Assembly (NCBI GenBank): GCA_015680905.1
Contig: CM027378.1
Span: 108,335,501 to 108,399,500, forward strand
Reading direction: 5' to 3'
Length of the DNA: 64,000 nucleotides
DNA from: Coptis chinensis
Taxonomy: Eukaryota; Streptophyta; Magnoliopsida; Ranunculales; Ranunculaceae
Under the pieces are notes generated by a model that saw only the letters and a list, made by a program, of their open reading frames with translations, ran no database searches and had not been told where the DNA came from. Each line of letters begins with the position of its first letter. The stretch's first letter is position 1. Of this stretch, positions 48,701 to 59,340 are shown piece after piece. Position numbers and translations under genes: made by a program.

Positions 48701-50213
48701 TTTTAGCCTCCTCACATGAGTAATTATTACGAGTAATTAGGAACCCAAAACAAGAGTGAGTTTATAAAAACAGGGCTCTTACATATATGCAAACCGTATA
48801 GAAATTGTAAACTATCGAACTAACCTAGAAAAAAAATTAACGGAAATCGAAAACTAGATGCGATGTGTATTGAACTAACCTCAAAGAGTAATTAATGGGA
48901 GATTGGAACCTAGATGCAAATGCAATGAACTAATCTCAAACACTAATTAACTAAACATCGAAAACTAGATGCAACTATAATTGAATTAACATTTTAATGA
49001 ATAATTAACGGAAATCATAAAGTGAATGCAATTGCACCTTTGAATTAACCTCAAATGATAATTAACGTAAAATCGAAACTTGATGCAACCGCATTGAACT
49101 AACCTCAAACAATAATTTATGAGAATTTGGAAACTGGATGCAACATACTATATTAAACTAACCTCAAAAAATAATTAATAGAAAATCATAAACTTGATGC
49201 AAATGCATTGAACTAATAACCCTAAAACATATTTGTATTATATGTAGGGGGAATAAATGTCTCGACAAATATAGTTTTGCATTTTAAGTAGTGTTTATCA
49301 TAATTCTTTTCTTGTGATTGAGAATGTTTTGCTATTTAAGTAGCTTCAATATTATTTTTGCCACATGGGCATTTTCACAAAATTTCAATCAAACTTCTAT
49401 TGTTAAACCTAACAAAAAAAAGAAGTTGATGAGTTTTATCAAAGTTTGATGCTTTCTTTTTATAGAGAGTGGTGCAAGAAATTTAAATGAGTAATTAATA
49501 TAATTTTCATATCTCATAGCTATGCATAGTTGCTAATATTTTTTAAAATAATTTAATATAACGGCTCCCGTTCGTAGAACACGTTCATGTGATAAATATT
49601 TTCAAGTGGGAGTAGTGTATTCTTTGAGGATATAGAAATAATCAATCTGTTTTAGTGATTTGTACACATTAGTACATAAGCTGAGCGGTGATGATTTTCA
49701 GCTAAATCACCATAAATCTAATAAAACTATTATACAAACTAGATCGAGTTTAAGATAATTCCATTTGAAAATTACAGATTAATATCCTAAACCAAAAAGT
49801 GAAAAGGCTATTTCAATTTGATCCCTTAGTTTCCAAGTACTTATCCACCATAATCGATGCTCATTAACGTATTTCAATTTATTTCTAATAAAAATATATT
49901 CTGGTTCAAAAATTTCCTGCTAAATTACTATAAATCTAAGAAAACTATTATACAAGCTAAATCGAGTTTAAGATAATTATATTTAAAATTTATGGATTAA
50001 TATCCTAAACCACAAAGTGAAGAGGCTATCTCAATTTGATCCCTTAGTTTCCAAGTACTTATGCATTATAATCGCTGCTCATTAATGTATTTCGGTTTAT
50101 TTTTAATAAAAATATATTCTGATTCGAAAATTTGTGTGAGACATTTTGTAAAGCCGTTTCAGGACACAAAATATTTAATAGATCCCGGGCGTATGCCCGG
50201 GTCCAAAATCTAG
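45743..50213 (+). mobile_element. Non-autonomous Helitron, copy 2 (head-to-tail with copy 1)
   Basis: Starts TCTATATACTAAAGCAGAG immediately after copy 1's CTAG and ends CCAAAATCTAG followed by a host T. It has the same internal order as copy 1: minisatellite blocks at about 46330-47240, 47780-48700 and 48830-49220, the ATGTCTCGA spacers and the 3' duplicated segment. Length is 4,471 bp against 4,348 bp. Many small differences separate the copies, so the arrangement is not very recent. There is no coding capacity. Confidence 0.88.
50184..50201 (+). terminator. Helitron 3' hairpin (copy 2)
   Basis: CCCGGGC-GTAT-GCCCGGG forms a perfect 7-bp stem with a 4-base loop, 8 bases before the terminal CTAG. 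Position and form match the rolling-circle terminator of Helitrons. In copy 1 the matching site (45717-45730) reads CCCGGCGATGCCCG and can form only a poor stem. Confidence 0.88.
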
Positions 50214-50485
50214 TTTGTAAAACTAAAAGGGTTCTGTCATACACAGTATTCCGTGTTCATCGGATGAACTTCATCCTCAATTACAAAATCAGCTGGTGAA
50301 ATCCACAAAACATAACCGCCGCAAGATTTTTTAAAATAGGAGTCTATTGCGTATGTCATAGTTGCCTAATCAGCTAAGCTAAGTCGTTGTTTTGACTTAA
50401 TGGATGATCAAGACTTGCAAATCTTAAGCTAATACTATATTACCTCACAAATCCTCATTCTGCTTGCTTTGAAATATTCTTGTAG
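50214..50485. other. Spacer
   Basis: No feature is recognised. It is host sequence after the Helitron insertion point. Confidence 0.45.
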
Positions 50486-50581
50486 GCGCGAGTTTTTGGT
50501 GATAAGCCATTAAGTCCTTCAAAGCTAAGTATCCCTTCAGTCAATTATATGTGGCTTGGGAATTCTACGGTTCCACTATGA
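50486..50581 (+). other. Candidate terminal exon
   Basis: After TTCTTGTAG a frame reads RVFGDKPLSPSKLSIPSVNY and MWLGNSTVPL, then TGA. This is a plausible last exon of 31 codons. I do not recognise the protein. It could belong to the same unidentified plus-strand gene as the candidates at 24.4-31.0 kb, which would then have transposon-filled introns. Phases could not be reconciled between all candidates. Confidence 0.3.
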
Positions 50582-52756
50582 TAAAATTTGGTATGGTCTT
50601 GTAAGATATTCTGGCCAGTCTTTGGGACCAGGATTTTATTCTAAAAGTTGGACTTTAATCTCATCAAGATTCATGTACAGGCTGAAAAATAAGTATCAGA
50701 CGTTTCTTAAGTTCACCGGTGACACATTCTTTCGGAAGGTCTTGTTCACAGTGACCTCGTTGAAGGGTCTTTAGTCTTTAGTCTTTACTCTTTACAACGA
50801 CGAACTGCAACAAAATTCTCTGTTTGAATTACTGCCGCGTCTTAAACATAAGATACATTCCTTGGACAATAGGCCGCATCTGTATCAACTTCTTTGGACA
50901 TTATATTTCTCTAGTTCAAGATGTTCAAGAAAATTAACATAAAGTAATTAATAAAGTAATATGTTAACCTGAGGAGTTGTTTGATTGTTAGTCGTTACTA
51001 TGCTAATAAATTTTTCTTAAAAAAGAAGCAAGCCATTCGAATTTTATCTTGTAGTCTTTAATGTTATACATTTAAACCAAAAAGATCAAATGACTTGACC
51101 ATCAAGTTATTATCCCAAGTTTGCCTAACATGTATGCAGTCGTGTCCGACTTCGAGGTCTCATACTCTCATTCCATTCTAGTTTGAAATTCGAACCATTT
51201 TAGCAAGATGGTTTCGCATGTTATACTAGTTCATTTAGTGCAATTAGGGGACCAGTGAACATTTTGTTTTGTCTGTTTCTCAGCTCTTTTCATACTAAAC
51301 TTGAGCAGCAGTTTGTTGAATATAACTACTGAGGTAGTGAGGTGCATAGGATTAGTATATCTAGAATATCTTCATGATCATGATTTATATAGGAAGATGT
51401 TATTATGATCTTATTTTATTTGATTTGATTTGGTTAGCACCAATCAAGGATTTAGTTTCTATATATTGTTATTTGTAATAATCTCTATATAAACCAGTGA
51501 GATCAATCATCAATGTACCAATAACCTAATTTTATCAATGACTATTCTTTATCTCAAATGCAAGTCATTTCAAAAACGCGTAACTGCTCTGAAACACGAA
51601 CAAAACAAGGAATAAAAACATCAACTATCTTGAGTTATAACAATATGCACTCACCTTAATATATGTGTCTCAAGGTTTAACATCTACACTTTTTCCACAG
51701 CAAAAGTAAAAGAAGAGAGCTATCACAGGGATGAGAAGCTACCAAGAAATTGCATGGAAAACTACTTGTAAGTTGTGACTGTCTCAGAACAGGCCGATAG
51801 GCAGCAAAAAAGTACAGATAGAAGACTTTACAGTTTCCTGGCCCTTGGAATTCAGAAATCAATAGGTCCACTACTTCGTTTCCATGATGATTCACCACAA
51901 GAAGCAGAAAAATAGCTTTCTTGAAATGGGTCCATCATATTGACCTGAAGTCAAGAATAAGGCTGATCTTGAGACTCGGACAGCACTCAGAGTTACTTAG
52001 TTGGTCAGAAGATTACTTGTTATTGTAATTATCTATTAGAGAAACACGGAGGCTGAGCTGATTTTTGAATTACAGAATCTGAGACCATGACTAAGACTGG
52101 CATTGTATTGAATCAACAAACCACTCTTTTCTCCATAAAGACTTTAGGATTCTTGACTATAGTTTTTTTTTTTTTTTTTTTTTTACCCATAACTTTTGAT
52201 CTCGCCGATATTCAAAATTTTTATTTTGATCTCCTTGGAAATTTATAGCAATTCGCAATTATAACAAAAGAACAAATGGGAAAAACTCAAACAAAATAAG
52301 TAAACAACGACTGTCATGCTAATTAACAAATCTGTGTTTGTCTATGCAGAGGAAGTAGTGAACCATATCATAGCTGATTAAATTAGAGACTTATAATAGT
52401 CTCCTACCAACAAAATTTAGAAAACAATATATCATGCACAAACTGTTAGTTGGAAGTATAAAACTAACATATAATACCAAAATTTAGAAAAGAAAATATC
52501 ATGCACAAACTGTTGGAATGATAAGACTTGAGAGTCAAAAGTAATATAGAAAACCAAGTCATCGTAATCGAACTGTGACAAAATTAACAAGCTCCCAAAC
52601 TCCCAAATTGGCCACGCTTTAAACAAAGAATCTCTCTCAGTGGCCCAGTGTTAAGCGTGTGGGTTCCACCAATCACAAATCAACATTCCATATGATCCAA
52701 GACTTGTTGTCTCGAGTTTCTTTCCAATATCTTTGCAACTTCCTCTCATCTCAGCT
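50582..52756. other. Intergenic region upstream of the NAC gene
   Basis: No gene is recognised. It contains a possible solo LTR (51314-51537), a poly-T run at about 52163-52185, and two copies of ATATCATGCACAAACTGTT (about 52430 and 52496) in the NAC upstream region. Confidence 0.45.
51314..51537 (+). mobile_element. Possible small solo LTR / TRIM
   Basis: A 224-bp block begins TGTTGAATATAAC and ends TTTTATCA. Near the end it has CTCTATATAAACCAGTGAG, an LTR-like promoter. The TG...CA ends fit, but no target duplication was found. Confidence 0.3.
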
Positions 52757-52764
52757 TATAAAAA
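52757..52764 (+). promoter_or_regulatory. Probable TATA box of the NAC gene
   Basis: TATAAAAA lies 115 bp upstream of the start codon. Confidence 0.5.
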
Positions 52765-52878
52765 CACCAAATCCCACTAATATGCTAACAACAATGCGCA
52801 TAGCTCTTTAACCTTCACACCTGCCAGCCAACTAAAAAGGCAAAGCCTAAGCATTTGTTAGCACCGACGTAAAACGTT

Positions 52879-54003
52879 ATGGATGAAACAGCTCCAGAAC
52901 TTGAACTCCCTGGTTTTAGATTCCATCCAACCGAAGAAGAACTCCTTGATTTTTATCTCAAAAAAATTGTTTTCGGGAAGAAATTTCGCTTCGACGTTAT
53001 TGGCTTTCTCAACATTTATGGATATGACCCTTGGGAGTTACCAGGTACTTTCTCATTTCTACTCATTGCATTGCCAACAAGTAGAATATCGAGATGGATG
53101 TATGTTTTCCTCCCAAAGGACCAACATACATGCATCATTGTTTTGCGAACAATGAAATGAAATATGTTCGTGATGTTATTATTAATCTTCTTCGTACTTT
53201 TTATCCATGGTCATTGCTAATTATGGTTAATGGTCTTAACATGTGTATACAGGGTTGGCTAAGATTGGGGAGAGAGAGTGGTACTTCTTTGTGCCAAGGA
53301 ACAGAAAGCAAGGTAATGGGGGTAGGCCTAATCGAACAACAGAACACGGGTTTTGGAAAGCAACCGGTTCAGACCGTAATATTCGATGCTTGAATGATCC
53401 GAAAAGGGTCATAGGGCTTAAAAAGACTCTAGTTTTCTACAGAGGCAGAGCTCCACATGGTTCCAAAACTGATTGGGTCATGAACGAGTACAGAATGCCC
53501 GAAAACTGCACCCTTCCGAAGGTACCTATTTTCACAGTGGAATGATCATTAGTTGTTCAGTTGTCCACAGTTAGACTACTCTAATATTTATGATTATACT
53601 ATAGGAGGACATAGTGCTATGCAAGATTTATAGGAAAGCAACATCTTTGAAAGTGTTGGAACAAAGAGCAGTCATGGAAGAAGAATCGAAAACATCCCAA
53701 GATGTTTCTCCAGCTTCAACACCAGATACTGTTTTATTTGCAGATCAAGACAATTCATGGGAGTATACAATCACCGATGACATTGTACCCAAGACCGAAG
53801 CAAAAGAAGATGAACAGATTAAGGAAATTGTGAAAGGGAAGAAAGATGTTTCATTGACAACTTCATCCATGAAACTCAATAGTGGTATTATTTTGCCTGA
53901 GCTCCAATTGCCTACAGTCAGCTTGGACTGGACACAGGATCCGTTTGGGAGCCCCTGGCTGCTAGACATGTGGACTACTTACACCAACATAATTAACTTG
54001 TAG
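52879..54003 (+). CDS. NAC-domain transcription factor
   Basis: Plant-specific DNA-binding regulator acting in the nucleus. Three exons (52879-53044, 53253-53521, 53605-54003) with GT-AG introns and matching phases encode 277 residues, typical of the family. The NAC domain spans about residues 9-160. Subdomain A is [61 protein letters not shown] with [14 protein letters not shown], and [11 protein letters not shown] then [17 protein letters not shown]. Intron positions are those usual for NAC genes. The C-terminus (about 160-277) is acidic and Ser/Thr-rich, fitting an activation region, and ends [17 protein letters not shown]. No membrane helix is seen. It resembles the ANAC094-like group from memory, but orthology is not settled. 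Confidence 0.95.
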
Positions 54004-54675
54004 GAGAATTGTGTATTAAGATGATTCAAATACACTTCGTAGTTAGATAGGGCGACTCACTAGTAACATTTACAAGGTTTTTTTGGTGGATGCATGGAAG
54101 ATATAGTGCAGGTTTTGAGGGATTGGTGTTTGAGAGGCTGCCACCACAACTGTGTGGTTTTAAGTCCTTTCTTCTTTAAAAGCCACTCCTCGACCATGTT
54201 CCTGTATGTTGTCCCTTAGTAACAATCAAATTAAAAGTGAGTCTCTATATCTTGTATTGTAGTATTCCAGATGGATGTAATAAATGTGAAGTATTTTTAA
54301 CAGATTTGTTTGTGAGATCAGCTTTGCCGGCAGTGTGAATCAGATAGAAAATTATTTTTATCATTTCCAAAATTGAAGAAGAAAAAAATTAAAAACATGA
54401 AAAACTAACAATTACTTTTCTAAAATTTTAAAGTATCATATCGATCATTACTGCTTCCACATACAGTTTCTTTTACATATGAAAATTGCACAAAAACGTA
54501 CGTAATCTACTAGAGATCTTCTTCATATCCTGGAAACAACCAATAACACGAATTACTTGTTAATTGTGACTTGTGATACTGGTTTGGCATACGCCATGGA
54601 TCACATTTTAGTGCTTCATTACTAACTTGAAAGAATGCACTAATTAGTTAGCCACCACTTCCAATTTTGCGAACA
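54004..54675. other. Spacer between NAC and PMEI-like genes
   Basis: Probably holds the NAC 3'UTR (AATAAATG at about 54278) and the promoter of the next gene. No other feature. Confidence 0.5.
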
Positions 54676-55161
54676 ATGCAAACCCAACAACGACAATGGA
54701 TGCAAACTACTGAATTGATTGACAAGGCATGTAAACTAACCCAAAACTATACATCTTGTGTAAGTATTCTTGACAATTATGGTTATGGGTTTGGTTTAGA
54801 CCCAAAAGTACTTGTAAGTGTCTCTTTTCATTTGTCACAAAGCTATGTCAAGAAAACAAGAGAAATCTTAACTCCGTTGTTTAATCTCCCGCCATACTAC
54901 CCTCCACCCTTCACGGCGAATCTTGAAATGTGCGGCTCTGAGTACGATAATGCCATTCTTGTTCTGGATGCTGCAATTAGAGATTTTGCTGCAGGTGTTT
55001 ATGACGAATTAAGCCTGTTGGCAACAGTTGCCTACAGAAATGCACGCACATGTGAGCGATATTTCATAGATGGACCGCCTCATCAATCGCCTTTAACGTT
55101 TTGGAATGAGAAAGTCATGCTACTCTGCGACATATCCACTGCTGTCCCAACTCTACTCTGA
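54676..55161 (+). CDS. Invertase / pectin methylesterase inhibitor domain protein without signal peptide
   Basis: The family inhibits cell-wall or vacuolar invertases or pectin methylesterases through a four-helix bundle, usually after secretion. This single exon encodes 161 residues. All four conserved cysteines are present with family spacing: C19-X8-C28 (ACKLTQNYTSC) and C86...C126 (LEMCGSEYDNA, RNARTCERYF). The typical helix AILVLDAAIRDFAAGVYDEL lies between the latter pair. The start chosen is the first ATG in frame; the upstream frame reaches TAG at 54649. The mature domain begins almost at once, so no signal peptide is encoded. Either the gene lost it, an upstream exon supplies it, or the protein stays in the cytosol. 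The target enzyme cannot be predicted. Confidence 0.75.
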   Translation: MQTQQRQWMQTTELIDKACKLTQNYTSCVSILDNYGYGFGLDPKVLVSVSFHLSQSYVKKTREILTPLFNLPPYYPPPFTANLEMCGSEYDNAILVLDAAIRDFAAGVYDELSLLATVAYRNARTCERYFIDGPPHQSPLTFWNEKVMLLCDISTAVPTLL

Positions 55162-55366
55162 TTTCATCTAGTAAACAATTTCATCAAAGTTAGTACTAGA
55201 GTCTGCTGGATGAGTACACATATACTGTGTCTTGTAAATTATTAAAGTGAAAATTCAGTATACGCTTTAATCAGATGAAAATAATCATAATTAAGTGCTA
55301 TATTATTACACGTCGATTTATTTCCTTGTGATTACAACGTTGTTCGAGGCAACGGCAAATTTTGTT
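55162..55366. other. Spacer between convergent PMEI-like and chitinase genes
   Basis: 205 bp between two convergent stop codons, so both 3'UTRs must lie here and may overlap. Confidence 0.6.
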
Positions 55367-56791
55367 TTAAGTAGCATAAGGCCTTTGATTGTAGCAGTCC
55401 AAATTGTCACCAGGGGTCACACCCAGCAAGCTGCAGTATCTCCTATAGAACCCGATTCGACTAGCCACTCTATCATCGGCACCACGGCCACATTCCAATC
55501 CTCCGTTGATGATATTGGTGACAAAACCAAAGCCAGGGACACGACCAGCTGCCCTATCTGCATTGGATGGTGTATATCGCCCGGTGATGACATCATGGCA
55601 CGACGGTTTCGGTGCTTGTGGGGTCATCCAGAACCAAAATGCCGTCTTGAACGATGTGGTTGGATTTGAAGACACAAGATCTGGGTTGTTTAGGAGGTCA
55701 CTTCCTATGGCTTTTCCTGCTGGTCCATAATTGTAATTCCTGAAAGACAATCAAAGGCCACAGTCTTGGTCATGATTGTTGAAATGGAAATTGGATAAAG
55801 CAGCCATAAATCTAGGCCACTAATCAAGATCTTGAGGTTCATGAATTAGATAACAAATTCATCAACATAGGTGCCCCAAAATGCAACGCGCGTTGACGTG
55901 CCTCAACCGGGCCCTAATTTTCTTTGACAAACCGAAGTCAGCTAAACAACGTGGTCAACACGGCAACTGTTGCTATATTCTTTTTGAATTTTCAATATGA
56001 AGACTTGAACTTCGAACAATCAGACTTTTGATAATTATAACGAAAAATGAAATAGAACTCAAACTCAGAATAGTTCTGAACTTCTGATTACCATGAGATT
56101 TGGATGGGTCCTCGGCCAAAGTATTTTCTGTTTGGAGCACAAGGCCATTCTGCACTCGGTCTACAGTATTCGCCCGGGTTGTTGCTTCGTTCTCTGACAA
56201 AGCAATAACCCCATGCATATGGTCCATCTGGAGCACTAGCCCATCCTCCTACAATCAACACATAAACAGTTTAGTCAACCAATTCAACATATAAATCTCA
56301 ATTAATTGGCATTGTTACACAAAATTTTAACTATACCAACCAGTAGTCTCATGGGAAGTTTGTGCAAGGAAAGCTGCGATTTCCCTTTTACGCGTATTAG
56401 TGTCACCAACTGAAGCAAAGCCACCAAAGGACCTTGCGGCCTCTATGAATGCGTTGTAAGTGTAGAATCCACCTTGACAATTTGTATCACTACGATGCTT
56501 TAACATTTCATTGAATAGCGATTGCGGTACAAGGGAGCTTAAATCACCACTTGGGGTTGGAGTAGGAGTTGAAGGGGTGGGGGTTGGAGTTGGAGTACCA
56601 CCTGGTCTACATTGGCTCTGGCAACCCTCACCACAGTAGGCAGGGGTCTCGCCACAGAAACCAAAACGACTGCAACAAAAGTTGTTAGGACATAAAGCAC
56701 CCCCAGCTTTGCTACCACATTGTTCCTGTGCCAATGCACCTACAACTAAAGAAATTAAAGATAACAGAACTAATGTTTGAGAACTCTTCAT
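55367..56791 (-). CDS. Class I endochitinase (GH19 with hevein domain)
   Basis: Hydrolyses chitin, a defence function. Three minus-strand exons (56341-56791, 56092-56248, 55367-55739) encode 326 residues, with the intron positions known for class I chitinases. Residues 1-21 are a signal peptide (ending VVGALA). Residues 22-64 are a hevein/CBM18 domain with eight Cys ([29 protein letters not shown]). Residues 65-82 are a Pro/Thr hinge. Residues 83-326 are GH19. Catalytic Glu fall at about 148 (SHETTGG) and 170 (GYCFVRER), 22 apart as in the family. It ends CYNQRPYAT with no hydrophobic C-terminal extension, so apoplastic secretion is more likely than vacuolar sorting. It looks intact. Confidence 0.95.
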
Positions 56792-56843
56792 ATTTTTAGG
56801 AGTGGATTTAGATCTTAAGAAAATGATGTTGCATGCTGCCAGG

Positions 56844-56851
56844 TTTATATA
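56844..56851 (-). promoter_or_regulatory. Probable TATA box of the chitinase gene
   Basis: TATATAAA on the minus strand lies 53 bp upstream of the start codon, implying a short 5' leader. Confidence 0.55.
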
Positions 56852-58369
56852 GAACTATTAAGAAGCAATTTTAGATTTGTTTAACAAAGACAATCAATTA
56901 AGGCGGCTACCCTTCAACATACGTTTACGCTCCTGACATGGTCTATATGGCTTTATTTCGTTAGATTTTTTAAAGCGATGTACCTTTGTCAATCCAGAGA
57001 TCAACTACTTTCATTATCTGGAACCGGCAAATGGCAGCAGTTGTGTTATAAAGGTGCCATTTAAAACTAGGGACACTAGCCGATTATCTGGAACCGAAAC
57101 CAAATGTTCTGGTTCTGCGTCTTAAAAAGTTAGATCCATTTAAAACGGGTCATTATGAACCGAACTGATAAAGAATCGAAACCGTAGAATCGAATAGTAA
57201 AAAACCCCATAGGTATCCGGATGCATTTTAAATTGTTAAAGTTGTATTGAAATTAGTTAATCAACATACATTTTTTCCGCTTTTGAAGTTGATGATTTCT
57301 ACATTGTTTTGTCTCTCCGTAAATTCATCTCAACCGAACTAATTTACTATGATTTTTTAGTTAGGACTAATAAAAAGATAAAATAAAAATAAAATTTAGT
57401 ATTATATTATATTTAAGATAATCAAACTCATACATTTTAATATAAAATATGTTTTTTATATGTAAAAGTCTATTAAATATATATAGCATAATAATGAAAA
57501 TGTGTTGTTAAATGTATATTTTATAACAATACGTTAAATAAATGTATTATAGATGTTAATAATAATGTCAACGTGTATATTATGAATTAACTAATACATT
57601 TTATATTTATTAATTTATGCACTTATATATTTAAATAGGATATACATATTTGATATATTGTAGTATACACACTTATTATAAACCAATATGTAGTGTTTAT
57701 GTTAAAAATTAATGATGAGATGTAATTGTAAGACGTATGTATTCGCATGTTCGATTTAAAATGTGAGTTAATACACGTGTACAAATATATGTTTATGCAC
57801 GTAAAATATATCAATGTAACAAATATATGTGATTACACATATACACGATCGAAGTTAATACAAAGAAACAAATATATGTGTATGCATGTAAAAAAAATCA
57901 AAATTTTGAGGTTAGATATTTGATTATTTTAATTTCTATATCAAAACTTGAAATTATCACATAAATGATAAATGTTTTAACATGTATGATTGATATATGT
58001 TCATAGATTGATGTAAATATGATTGTTGATACATCACTAATTATACATAAAATATTACCATGTAGGAAAATAAAAAAATAAAAATAAAAACAAAAACAAG
58101 TTTTAGTGTTTAAATGACTGAAATTGTTTAATAATCATAATAAATAATAAATATTCAAATTAGAACTGAAACCGATAAATAATCATGGATTTTGATGGTT
58201 TTGGATTGAGTTCTATAATTCTAGCTCATACTAAAATCGTTGAGAACCAAAACCAATAAAACTGTAAATAGTAAAACCTAAACTAAAACCAAAACCACTA
58301 AAACCCGACCCTTTCGCACTCTAGCTGTTATTGGCTTTTCTAATCTAAACAGTATTAAAAAAAAAAATA
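56852..58369. other. AT-rich spacer, possible decayed element
   Basis: GAACCGAAACC-type motifs occur near 57085-57180 and in inverse or related form near 58150-58310, around a very AT-rich core. This resembles a non-autonomous element, but clear inverted ends and a target duplication were not found. No gene. Confidence 0.4.
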
Positions 58370-59340
58370 CATTACCAATTGCCGCACTTTCGAAGATCAC
58401 TTTTGCGATACCCACAAAATTATTAAATTAGCAATACCCCACATTCTCACATTCCGTCGGTCAACTATTAGTTGACTTCATCAAATACTAGATTCAAATA
58501 TGTTATGTCCAAAATACCCATAAGCATTTAATTGTGAAATTGCCACTAAATCCAAATCCCACCCTCAAGTAGGAGACATGAGCGACATATGCACAACCCA
58601 TAGGAAGTGATCCAATGGCTACAATTAAAGACAAATTAGAACAAAAATAGTGACTTGAGGCGTGATCTGAATCGTCCATAGACTTTGCTTTGAAATGTCT
58701 TCATCTAGTGTGTGTAAAATCGTAATTAATCAAAATACCCCAAACTGATTTTTGAAATAGCAGCACAATTCAATAATGTGTGATGAAAGATTTCTGAGAA
58801 CCCCAATGCCAGATTTTAAAGAAGAGATGATGAAGTTTTTTCCTTTGATTCTTGTTGGTGGGAGAAGTGAGATATAATTTTTCTTCTTTCTTGATAAGGT
58901 AGTTTGAGTGATGAAATTTAAAATAAAAGTGATGATCGAGATGAGTACAAACGGTAGCGGTGGTGACGTCGACGGCGACCTCAACGGCAAAGGTTGGGTG
59001 GACTTGGTGGTTGTTGTACATGAGCAAGATATTAATTGATGAGAGAAAGAAAACCATTGGATTAAAATAATATATGAACAACCCAAATCAAGCCACATAG
59101 GCATTTTTGGCAACCCTGGTCGTTACATTTTGAAGTCTGGGTCGTCATATGCCGCCACCTGTCGAAACAAAGTTTAAGAAATTAAATGAGTTTAAGGTGC
59201 AACTTAACGGCATTTTCGCAATTAAAAGCTCAGGGGCATTTTGGTCATAATAGAGATGAAACCAATGTTTGACGAAGTCAACTAACAGTTAAACCAACGG
59301 AATGTGAGAATGTGATGGCCAAAAATATAATATTAGCAAC
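58370..59340. mobile_element. Foldback/long-TIR element related to the 31-kb one
   Basis: Arms of about 100 bp or more at 58430-58525 and 59225-59325 are inverted. Shared landmarks are CACATTCTCACATTCCGT, GGTCAACTATTAGTTGAC (with changes) and CCAAAATACCC. The GTCGGTCAAC/TTAGTTGAC block and GCGATACCC motif also occur in the foldback at 31.1-32.0 kb. The interior is unique and includes a GACGTCGACG-type GC-rich patch. No transposase is seen, and the outer limits are approximate. Confidence 0.65.

Noticed and set aside
41395..50213. Centromeric or other satellite DNA
   Set aside because: The minisatellite blocks are bounded by Helitron ends (TC...CTAG with hairpin) and interrupted by shared spacers, so Helitron internal repeats explain them better.
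58730..59113. Minus-strand ORFs of 103 and 127 codons inside the foldback
   Set aside because: No family motif, overlapping frames, and position within a non-autonomous element. Treated as chance.
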